The notes below the pieces were generated by a model. The model did not search any database. It was not told the DNA's origin and saw nothing but the letters and a program-made list of their open reading frames with translations. A stretch of DNA of 64,000 bases. It comes from Bifidobacterium bohemicum DSM 22767 (GTDB lineage Bacteria; Actinomycetota; Actinomycetes; Actinomycetales; Bifidobacteriaceae). The stretch is taken from NCBI RefSeq assembly GCF_000741525.1, contig NZ_JGYP01000004.1, positions 109,605 through 173,604 on the forward strand. Direction: 5' to 3'. Below, piece after piece: positions 56,841 through 64,000 of the stretch. How positions within the stretch are numbered: the stretch's first letter is position 1; every line of letters begins with the position of its first letter. A program made the translations under genes and the position numbers.

Positions 56841-57154
56841 ACCGCGGAGCGCCGGCAAGTCGCTGCGGCAGGACGACACGATCGGCCACCGATGCCGTCC
56901 CGCACACCATCACGGATGGCATGGCGACCGGATGAATCTTCCGGCAACGATCACGGACACGTCGTTGAGGCCTTCCGGCACATCGTGACCCCGAAATCGG
57001 GCCTAGGAGAACATCGGCCGCAAGGCTGCCGTCGACGCTCCGCCGCAACGGCTTCAAAAGCGCCAAACCGGTTCGGTCCGTAAGCGCCCATGCGCCGTCA
57101 TCGAGCAATTCCGGATGGGACCGCCCGGCGGCGGCCCGCCGATCCGCACCGTCG
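56841..57154. other. Intergenic region after citI
   Basis: The 314 bases between convergent genes contain no supported gene. CG-rich short inverted repeats occur but no clear terminator is seen. Confidence 0.4.
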
Positions 57155-57769
57155 CTATACTTCGCGGGCCAGAAGAAAATCCGTCTGCCTGTCGTCTCCC
57201 TGCCAGAAGTCATGCTGGCCGATGCGCACGAAACCCTTGTCGGAGTAGAAACGCTTCGCAGGCTCATTGTGCTCCCAAACCCCAAGCCATACACGGTTCA
57301 GGCCACGGTGCCGGGCCCGGTCGAGCGCGAACGTCATCAGCCGTGTGCCCAACCCAATTCCCTTGTATTGTGCACGAACATACAGGCGCTGGATCTCCAT
57401 CGCGTCCGGCCCCATGTCCTCAAGTTGGGCGGCACCGAAGTTGAGTTTCATGTAGGCCGCATCGATCACGTTCCGGGCACATGAGTCCTTGCCGTTATGC
57501 CCGTCATTCCCGGCATCATCGTGCTCGTTGCCGTCGTTGCGAAAGGCGCCGACATCAACGGTATTGCATTCAATGACGTAGAACTCCGAGTCCGGATTGG
57601 CTAGTTCAGAACGCAATATATTTTCATCGTAGGAGCGCGACAGGAACCGTTCCATATCCTCATCCGAGCTCGTTCCATCGAACGTGTCCACATAGGTCTG
57701 GACGCTCAGCCGCGAAAGCATGGCCGCGTCGTCTACGCCACAACGCCTGATTTCAAATCTGTGCCCCAA
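57155..57769 (-). CDS. GNAT-family N-acetyltransferase
   Basis: This 204-residue protein is a GNAT acetyltransferase, which moves an acetyl group from acetyl-CoA to an amine. The acetyl-CoA loop is in EIQRLYVRAQYKGIGLGTRL, and the C-terminal stretch LGVWEHNEPAKRFYSDKGFV resembles PaiA-type polyamine acetyltransferases. A short hydrophilic insertion (Asn, Asp, Gly, His-rich) lies near residues 78-98. The start is TTG 57769, seven bases after AAGGAG. The substrate is unknown. Confidence 0.88.
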   Translation of the reverse strand: MGHRFEIRRCGVDDAAMLSRLSVQTYVDTFDGTSSDEDMERFLSRSYDENILRSELANPDSEFYVIECNTVDVGAFRNDGNEHDDAGNDGHNGKDSCARNVIDAAYMKLNFGAAQLEDMGPDAMEIQRLYVRAQYKGIGLGTRLMTFALDRARHRGLNRVWLGVWEHNEPAKRFYSDKGFVRIGQHDFWQGDDRQTDFLLAREV

Positions 57770-58160
57770 ATCATTTCTCCTTACCAGCGCTACACTCTAT
57801 CACGAACGAAACCGTCCCCTAACCCCCTGGCCACTGTCGGCGTAACCGCCACGGACGAGCCCTGACTGACTCTGACCAACCCTAACCTATCTCAAACGAC
57901 CAATGGGCAGCCACATCCGTTTCATAACCAAACCGAACTGCTCCAGTGAAGAAGGGATATACACAGCCACCAGAATCCGTTCCGCCACAGAACCACACCA
58001 CACCAGCCAACAAACGGAACCGCAGGAGACGAACGACAGGACACTTGCCCGGAACCACGGCAGACCTTTAACCGTTTGCACCACGCGGGCACTATGATTA
58101 GGTAATGTACGACCCGATACGGGCGCCGCTTCAAAGGAACCATACTGAAAGGCGAGATGC
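57770..58160. other. Divergent region between the GNAT gene and the second AEC carrier
   Basis: The 391 bases hold the promoters of both genes. TTGCAC followed after 17 bases by TAGGTA (about 58076-58104) is a weak candidate for the carrier. No gene is seen. Confidence 0.4.
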
Positions 58161-59174
58161 ATGAGCGCAATCATCCAACCGACGACGTTGCTGCTCATTA
58201 TACTCGCCGGATACCTGCTCAAGCGATTCGGGATCCTCGGCCCGAAAGACTACCGCGTGGTGCAGTCCCTCGAATTCGATCTCGTGCTGCCGGGAGCCAT
58301 CATCTACTCTTTCGCCACGAATCCTCACCAACCCAATCTTCTGCTCATCTCGGTCTTCTCGTTCGTCGCCTCGCTGCTGCCGCCCTTGGCGATGTACCTG
58401 ACATCGCGGCACCGGCCGATTGCGGAACGCGCCTTCCTCATGCTCAACGGGGGCGGATTCAACATCGGCTGCTTCTCGTTCCCGATGGTGCAGGCGTTCC
58501 TCGGACCTGCGGCGCTGATTCCGGCCGCGATGTTCGACATCGGCAACGACATCATGGTGGCCGCAGGCACGAACGTACTCACGCAGATGCTGCTGCATAT
58601 CGAACCCGGCAAGACGCTGGCCGAGCAGGGTGCGGGCGCCGGGAACGGCACGATTTCGGCGCTTCCCCGCGTCAAACCCAAGGACCGCGACGCTCGGAGG
58701 CTCCAGCACAGGGCCTTGGCACGCACCATCGCCAAAGGATTCCTCGCGTCACCAGCGTTCGACACGTATATGGTGATGGTGGCTTTGATGCTGTGCGACT
58801 TCCGTTTCCCCGAATGGATAGGGCAGATGGCACAGCCGTTCTCGGGCGCGAACGCCTTCTGCTCCATGGTCATGGTGGGCATGCTCACTGAACTGCCTGC
58901 CAGCCGGGCCGATTGCAAGGCTGTGGGCGAGGTGCTCGCGTGGCGACTGCCGTGCGCCCTGCTCTTCGCACTGGCGGCGTGGTTCCTGCTGCCGTTCGAC
59001 CCGATGGTGCGCGAGACTGCGGTGATATGCTGCCTGGCGCCCACGGCCATCTTCTCGACCATGTTCACCGACAAGGTGCTAGGCAATGCGAAACTTGCCG
59101 GATTCACGCTGTGCATGACGGCTGTGATCGGCACGGCGCTGATGGTCGCTGCGCACCTGATCATTCATATCTAA
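58161..59174 (+). CDS. AEC-family (auxin efflux carrier type) transporter
   Basis: This 337-residue membrane protein has about ten hydrophobic segments (for example TTLLLIILAGYLLKRFGIL) and the family signatures NGGGFNIGCFSFPMVQAFLG and APTAIFSTMFTDKVLGNA. Members carry organic acids such as malate. Between residues 152 and 185 there is a charged cytoplasmic loop. AAGGCGAG precedes the ATG. It is only distantly similar to the carrier at 23141-24082. Its nearness to the citrate cluster could be functional, as an exporter of acids, or chance. Confidence 0.84.
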   Translation: MSAIIQPTTLLLIILAGYLLKRFGILGPKDYRVVQSLEFDLVLPGAIIYSFATNPHQPNLLLISVFSFVASLLPPLAMYLTSRHRPIAERAFLMLNGGGFNIGCFSFPMVQAFLGPAALIPAAMFDIGNDIMVAAGTNVLTQMLLHIEPGKTLAEQGAGAGNGTISALPRVKPKDRDARRLQHRALARTIAKGFLASPAFDTYMVMVALMLCDFRFPEWIGQMAQPFSGANAFCSMVMVGMLTELPASRADCKAVGEVLAWRLPCALLFALAAWFLLPFDPMVRETAVICCLAPTAIFSTMFTDKVLGNAKLAGFTLCMTAVIGTALMVAAHLIIHI

Positions 59175-59359
59175 AGAAGGTATCGCGCCTAATAGCGAGT
59201 GCTTCTGTCGAATTTACTTGCAGACTTTTTATGGACGGAACCGTCGTGCCCACGATGTCGCAATGACGGAATTCCACCCGCCCCGACAAATCCGCTTCAA
59301 CACGAACCCGCCTCGAGGCGCCTGCATAGTGGGACCGGCACCATTAAGAAGTCGAAAAA

Positions 59360-60190
59360 TCAGCGCAGAAGGGCTCTGACGGTCGGGGCCAGGGCGACAA
59401 AGGCCTTGTGCCGGTGCGAAATGGCGTTTTTCTCCGACGCGCTCATCTCGGCACTGGTGCGGGGCTGAGCACCCTCCCGGACCGCGACAGGGCCATTCTC
59501 GGCGGTCTGGTCATCGGGTACGAAGATGGGATCGTAGCCGAATCCATGCTCACCACGTGGTTCACGCGTCAGCATGCCGTGCATTTCGCCAAGTCTGACG
59601 GTTTCACGCATGCGCAGAACTTCGTCATCATGGCCGGCAACGCCGCTGGGAACACTCGTGTCATCGGCACCAACGGCGGTGGGCACGAAGCCTTTATCCG
59701 CGAAACAGCCGCCGTCGGAGACGTCGGCGGCGTTGCCGGTCACATTATCGGTGACGCTGCCAGCACCATCCGCACCGCACGCATCCAGCCGCTCAGGGAC
59801 GACCAGAGCGGCCGCACAGCAAAAACGAGCACCACGCTTGTCATCGGGGATGTCGGCCAGCTGGGCGAGCAGCAGATCCATATTCGCTTTGTCGTCGCCA
59901 TGCACCCCGGACCAGCGGGCCGAAAGGATGCCAGGAGCCGCGCCGAGAACGTCCACAATAAGTCCGCTGTCGTCCGCAAGCGCCGGCAGACCGGTGCGTC
60001 GTGCGACATCGCGGGCCTTCAGCAACGCGTTTTCCTCGAAGGTGACGCCGGTCTCCACCGGGTCCGGCAAATTGAGCGAACCGGCCGAAACCAACTCGAC
60101 ATCAGCGGCCGCGTCGGCCAGTTCGTCCTCGAGTATCCTGCGGATCTCCGGTAGTTTGCCCTCGTTATGCGTCGCGACGACGATCTTCAT
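59360..60190 (-). CDS. rdgB: XTP/dITP pyrophosphatase (RdgB/HAM1)
   Basis: This 276-residue enzyme removes deaminated purine nucleotides (XTP, dITP, ITP) from the pool. The motifs [40 protein letters not shown] and [11 protein letters not shown] are intact. Between [10 protein letters not shown] and [10 protein letters not shown] there is an insertion of about 60 Gly, Ala, Asp and Val-rich residues that normal members (around 200 residues) lack. The ATG at 60190 follows GGGGAG by five bases. It lies 171 bases after rph; this pairing is common. Confidence 0.94.
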   Translation of the reverse strand: MKIVVATHNEGKLPEIRRILEDELADAAADVELVSAGSLNLPDPVETGVTFEENALLKARDVARRTGLPALADDSGLIVDVLGAAPGILSARWSGVHGDDKANMDLLLAQLADIPDDKRGARFCCAAALVVPERLDACGADGAGSVTDNVTGNAADVSDGGCFADKGFVPTAVGADDTSVPSGVAGHDDEVLRMRETVRLGEMHGMLTREPRGEHGFGYDPIFVPDDQTAENGPVAVREGAQPRTSAEMSASEKNAISHRHKAFVALAPTVRALLR

Positions 60191-60361
60191 GTTTACTCCC
60201 CTGCTCGAACCCGACGCGCACCCATCATCAGAGTGCCTATGAGTGTGCCACACTTCAAAACCCGACGGACGAAACCTGCACCTTGGAGACGATCACCGCC
60301 CCCCCCCGGATGGGGACCACGACCGGAACAGACCCATGTGACGCATTGTCTTCATCGCGTT

Positions 60362-61126
60362 TCAGTCCTCGGCAAGCGCGGCCTTCTGCGCGGCCTGAAG
60401 CTCGCGGTTGCCCTTGGTCGCCAGGTCGAGCAGCGCGTTCAACTCCTCACGGGTGAACGGGCGATGCTCGGCGGTACCTTGAATCTCAATGAATTCGCCG
60501 GACCCGGTCATGGCCACGTTCATGTCCGTCATGGCCTGGCTGTCCTCGACGTACGGCAGATCGAGGCGCGGCGTGCCGTCGATCACGCCAACCGAGACCG
60601 CGGAAATCTGGTTCTTGATGACGCGGGCGGCCGAACGGATATGCTTGTGGCGCTCCGCCCAGTTGAGAGCATCGACCATCGCGACATACGCGCCGGTGAC
60701 CGAAGCCGTACGTGTGCCGCCGTCCGCTTGCAATACATCGCAGTCGAGTTGCACCTGGTTCTCGCCCAGCGCCTTCATATCCACGACCCCGCGCAGGCAA
60801 CGCCCCACAAGCCGCGAAATCTCCTGCGTACGCCCGCCGACCTTGCCCTTGACGGACTCGCGTGGGGTGCGTTCGGAGGTGGCGCGGGGCAGCATCGCGT
60901 ATTCGGCGGTGACCCAGCCAAGCCCGGAGTCCTTGCGCCAGCGCGGCACGCCGGGTGCGAAGGTGGCGGTGCACATCACGCGCGTGTTTCCGCATTCGAT
61001 GAGTACGGAGCCTTCGGGCGCGTCGGTGAAGTGACGGGTGATTTTCACCGGCCGCAGTTCATCGACCGCGCGTCCATCGGGACGTATCACAGTATCGGCG
61101 TTCAGTAAATCCTTGATTTCAGCCAT
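60362..61126 (-). CDS. rph: Ribonuclease PH
   Basis: This 254-residue phosphorolytic exonuclease trims the 3' end of tRNA precursors. It has [17 protein letters not shown] at the N-terminus, [21 protein letters not shown] and the phosphate-binding stretch [14 protein letters not shown]. The start at 61126 ([15 protein letters not shown]) fits the family; TACATT lies six bases before the ATG and there is no ribosome site. rdgB follows downstream. Confidence 0.96.
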   Translation of the reverse strand: MAEIKDLLNADTVIRPDGRAVDELRPVKITRHFTDAPEGSVLIECGNTRVMCTATFAPGVPRWRKDSGLGWVTAEYAMLPRATSERTPRESVKGKVGGRTQEISRLVGRCLRGVVDMKALGENQVQLDCDVLQADGGTRTASVTGAYVAMVDALNWAERHKHIRSAARVIKNQISAVSVGVIDGTPRLDLPYVEDSQAMTDMNVAMTGSGEFIEIQGTAEHRPFTREELNALLDLATKGNRELQAAQKAALAED

Positions 61127-61132
61127 ACCGCC

Positions 61133-61138
61133 AATGTA
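61133..61138 (-). promoter_or_regulatory. Leaderless -10 box of rph
   Basis: TACATT, six bases (GGCGGT), then ATG: the leaderless arrangement. Confidence 0.4.
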
Positions 61139-61268
61139 CACGACCCCAAGCACTATCGGCCCGGATACCCCGGACCATACACAAAAGCGCCGGAGCGTTT
61201 CGACGGCGACCGGTTTCGCCTCAACGACCCCGCACCGACGGCGCTTTCCCGATTGCCGGAAGAGCGCG

Positions 61269-61895
61269 CTATTTCAGCAACGGCTTTTTGGGCAGGGCCC
61301 GATCGACCAGGAAAACCACGAATGCCAGGACCGCGAAAGCCGCAAGATAGGTGACGATGTTGACGCCGAATTGCCGCCAGCCGATCTTGGACACGTCGAT
61401 GAACCCATACGGATAGGAGCTGCCATCATCCGCGGGGCCGGCGTTCGGCCACAATCCGGCACGGATGAGCACGAAGGCGATGTAGATCGGGAAGTAGATT
61501 AGCCACGAGAAAACGTAATGCCATTTGAAGCGACGATGCGCGTCGAACAACACGAAATCCAACAAAGCCAGAACCGGGACCACCTTATGCAGTACCGGAG
61601 CGGTCACGACGCCGAACACGTATTTGGCCTTGGCCGGGTCACCGGGGGGCAGTATGAACGCGCCTACGATGCCGGTGATCAGTATGTAGAGCGTGAGCAC
61701 GCCCTTGAGCCATGCCGGCGGCTGTTTGCCATCGATCAGACGTGCGATTCCGGCCCACGCCATCACAAGCCCCAGCACGAAATTCGTCTGGTACGTGAAG
61801 AACACCCAGTAATCGGGCTCGCCCCAAGCCACGCTCGTCCAGGCCAGACACAGAAAGGCGATCAACAAGCGATAGATTCCCACAGCATATTTCAT
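61269..61895 (-). CDS. Pr6Pr-family integral membrane protein
   Basis: This 208-residue protein has about six membrane helices ([40 protein letters not shown] and others) and fits the Pr6Pr / FAR-17a-AIG1-like family. Conserved polar features are YQTN near residue 39, [17 protein letters not shown] and [13 protein letters not shown]. Function is unknown. The ATG at 61895 was chosen for the family N-terminus; TAGACT lies seven bases upstream. Confidence 0.82.
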   Translation of the reverse strand: MKYAVGIYRLLIAFLCLAWTSVAWGEPDYWVFFTYQTNFVLGLVMAWAGIARLIDGKQPPAWLKGVLTLYILITGIVGAFILPPGDPAKAKYVFGVVTAPVLHKVVPVLALLDFVLFDAHRRFKWHYVFSWLIYFPIYIAFVLIRAGLWPNAGPADDGSSYPYGFIDVSKIGWRQFGVNIVTYLAAFAVLAFVVFLVDRALPKKPLLK

Positions 61896-61902
61896 TGCGC
61901 CC

Positions 61903-61908
61903 AGTCTA
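61903..61908 (-). promoter_or_regulatory. Leaderless -10 box of the Pr6Pr gene
   Basis: TAGACT, seven bases (GGGCGCA), then ATG, without a ribosome site. Confidence 0.4.
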
Positions 61909-62155
61909 CGGAAACCTCGGGAAATCGATTTCAGGACAAAATGGCTCAGCAATCCGACCTCTTAATGGTCTTGTGGACACGAGGCAAGTGAAACCGAACT
62001 GAAATTGAAGAACCAGCCTGACCCACAGTGAAGAGCGCCCCCCACTGGATCGGGGCGGCCGGCATCCCAGGCCGGTCAACAGATGGCAATGGTCGTCTGG
62101 TAACGGTCACTAGAACTGACCCCTCAAATGTCCTCAACACCGAACCCGGACCGCT

Positions 62156-62185
62156 GGTCCGGCGGGCAGCAAGCATGGCCGGACC
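62156..62185 (-). terminator. Hairpin after the right-edge surface protein gene
   Basis: GGTCCGGC and GCCGGACC form a perfect 8-base stem ten bases past the stop codon. No T-run follows, so its strength as terminator is uncertain. Confidence 0.5.
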
Positions 62186-62194
62186 CGACCAATA

Positions 62195-64000
62195 TCACAG
62201 CATGAACCTGTCGTAGTCCGTATCACGGTGACGAGGCGTCAACACCAGCCGGCGCCGCCGGTACGCCAACGCCAGCATCACCATCAGGAACAGCATCAAG
62301 ACCAACAGGCACGCCAGACCGCCATAACCGAACCCGCGCACGCCTGACGACACCGAACTGCCCGCCACCGTGCAACGCGGCAGCCCCACATAACTCTCGT
62401 CATCCAACTGCGCGGCCAGCGACACCGAACCAGCCGAAGCGAACTGGCTCCCATCCCAAGCCACCGGCCGGGATGAGCCCGAGTTACGCGCCTCCAAACG
62501 CCGCGCCACATCATCCGGCATGCACGTCGGACGCTCCGGACGCGGCGACTGGGCCAAACCGTCACGCAACGAAGGGACCGGAGCGGGCGCCCCACCGGTC
62601 GCCGGAGCAGAAACGATCCCCGGCGCCGAGGCCAGCCCCAGCGGAGAGGCCAACGAACCCACTGATGCAGGAGCCGCACCGTTGCCGATGTTGACACCGT
62701 TGCCAATATTGACACCATTGCCGTTGCTATCGGCCTTGCCAGTGTCAGTGCCGAAATTACCGTTATGATCGGAACCACCGGAAGGCGGGTTATTGGAATC
62801 CGAAGATTCCCTCGCCCACTGCGCGTACAGGGTCGTCACCCCCGGCATCAACGATGCCTCCACGCCCGGCCGGTACGACACGCCCTTGCCGTCCGCCTTC
62901 GTGTTCCAACCCGTGAACCGGTAGCCGTCAAGCACATAGGAGTTGCCCGACACCTTGCGCGCGCGGTTCACCAGATCCGAACCCTTATACGGCGGATCCA
63001 CCCGGAACACGTCATCGGCCACACTGCCTGTCGCCGACAGGCCGGCCGGCTCGTTCGCCACATACCGCACACGATACTCAACCGGCAACGGCTCCACCGG
63101 CGACGACGGCTTCGCCCACTGCGCGTACAGGGTCGTCACACCGCGCTTCAGACCAGTGACGGAGGTCCCGGCAGGATACGAGTCCCCGGTGCCGTCCGCC
63201 TCGTGTTCCAACCAACGAGCTTGTAATCCTTGGCAGCATAGTTGGGCACCGTAAACCTCAACGCGGCCGCGTCCGGGCCAACCATGTGCACGGACAACGG
63301 GTCGCCCGACACCGACACGCCCTGCGGCGCGTTCTTGTCGAACGACACATCCGCATACTGCTGCCACACGAACGTGCCGCCCCGGAACCCGGCCTCCTGC
63401 GTCTTCGCCGCCAACTGAGCCTTGTCGCTGCCCTTGTCCACACTGCTCACCCACGAACCGTCACCACTGGTCCAACGACCCGTATAACCGGCCGACTCCG
63501 CCACGCCACCATCCGAAGGCTCAGAAACAAAAGATCCCTCGTAAAGCCTCGTAAGCGGACCCACACGCAACACCGACAAATTTGCCGGGAACATCGTGGA
63601 GCTGATTAAACCGGACGTATCCCAACCCGACAAATCAACCGTCAAAGAGCTTCTCCCAGAACTCAAGAACATCGCCTCCGCACACTGGAAACTGCCCTTC
63701 CAACCAGACAAATTGACATTAGTCAGGTTATCAATCTGTCCGAACATCTCGTTCATGTACACGAGGTTCGAGACGTCCCAACCAGACAAATTGACATCAG
63801 TCAACTTCTCATCATACCTAAACATAGTGCTCATGTCCCTGACGTTCGACACGTCCCAACCCCTAAGAGGACCCAAATCAGCCAAAGCAGAATCCCAACC
63901 AAACATGCCGTACATGCTCATGACGTTCGACACATCCCAACCCCTAAGAGGACCCAAATCAGCCAAAGCAGAATCCCAAACAAACATGGAGCCCATGCTC
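62195..64000 (-). CDS. BspA-like (DUF285) surface protein, C-terminal part (partial, frameshifted)
   Basis: The gene enters from the right edge. The visible part has DUF285 units (DSALADLGPLRGWDVSNV twice in a row, then three more diverged), a Cys-containing domain, and two Listeria-Bacteroides-type repeats ending GVTTLYAQWA. A Ser/Asn/Gly-rich linker with NIGNGVNIGNG leads to a C-terminal membrane helix and a basic tail (RRRR) with 18 more residues; there is no LPxTG-like signal. Frames before and after 63200 do not match: the second repeat has WNTKADG coded with TT where the first has one T, so one base is missing at 63200-63201. It is presumably displayed on the cell surface. Confidence 0.85.

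Noticed and set aside
60290..60310. Run of nine cytosines as a phase-variation switch for rph or rdgB
   Set aside because: It lies between the genes and not in a reading frame or between promoter boxes that I can identify; a similar run near 5938 is also intergenic.

Overview
The window is high-GC actinobacterial DNA and almost certainly comes from a Bifidobacterium. The grounds are a type I fatty-acid synthase beside a two-subunit acyl-CoA carboxylase, the Maf-Nudix fusion, the order tRNA-Trp/secE/nusG/rplK/rplA, the block aspC/proB/obg/rpmA/rplU/rne, and surface proteins with BspA/DUF285 repeats. I cannot name the species.

Layout. 1-9.3 kb: lipid synthesis on the minus strand (accA, accD, fas, with birA upstream) and a divergent pair, a DUF6020-type membrane protein and a PucR-type regulator. 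9.4-22.7 kb: housekeeping genes on the minus strand (rplA, rplK, nusG, secE, tRNA-Trp, an aminotransferase, proB, obg, rpmA, rplU, an RNase E/G, dapE). 23.1-30.1 kb: an AEC carrier, Maf-Nudix, an orphan LacI regulator, rnhB, lepB and rplS. 30.6-34.5 kb: an ABC transporter with no binding protein, preceded by a 27-codon leader ORF and a strong hairpin, with a 34-codon ORF between permease and ATPase. 34.5-39.6 kb: DUF2207 protein, LemA, pgi.

39.6-47.1 kb is accessory. tRNA-Thr(CGT) has its 3' part repeated 3 kb downstream. Between the copies lie a BspA-like surface protein and a decayed transposase-like fragment, which looks like a small integrated island without its integrase. A flavodoxin-fold reductase, a membrane-anchored GH43 protein, a stretch of debris and tRNA-Leu(TAG) follow. 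47.3-56.9 kb is a full citrate-fermentation cluster: a SorC-type regulator (citI-like), divergent from a malic-enzyme-type oxaloacetate decarboxylase (citM-like), a 2-hydroxycarboxylate transporter, citC, citD, citE, citF, citX and citG. The proteins would import citrate, activate and modify citrate lyase, split citrate to acetate and oxaloacetate, and decarboxylate oxaloacetate to pyruvate. 57-62 kb holds a GNAT enzyme, a second AEC carrier, rdgB, rph and a Pr6Pr membrane protein. The right edge holds the C-terminal part of a second BspA-like surface protein.

Three reading frames (fas near 325, the ABC permease near 31040, the right-edge surface protein near 63200) are each broken by one base in a short homopolymer. 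This points to sequencing or assembly errors, with phase variation or real decay as alternatives. At least seven genes have a TANNNT box 6-7 bases before the start codon and no convincing Shine-Dalgarno sequence, as expected for leaderless transcripts.
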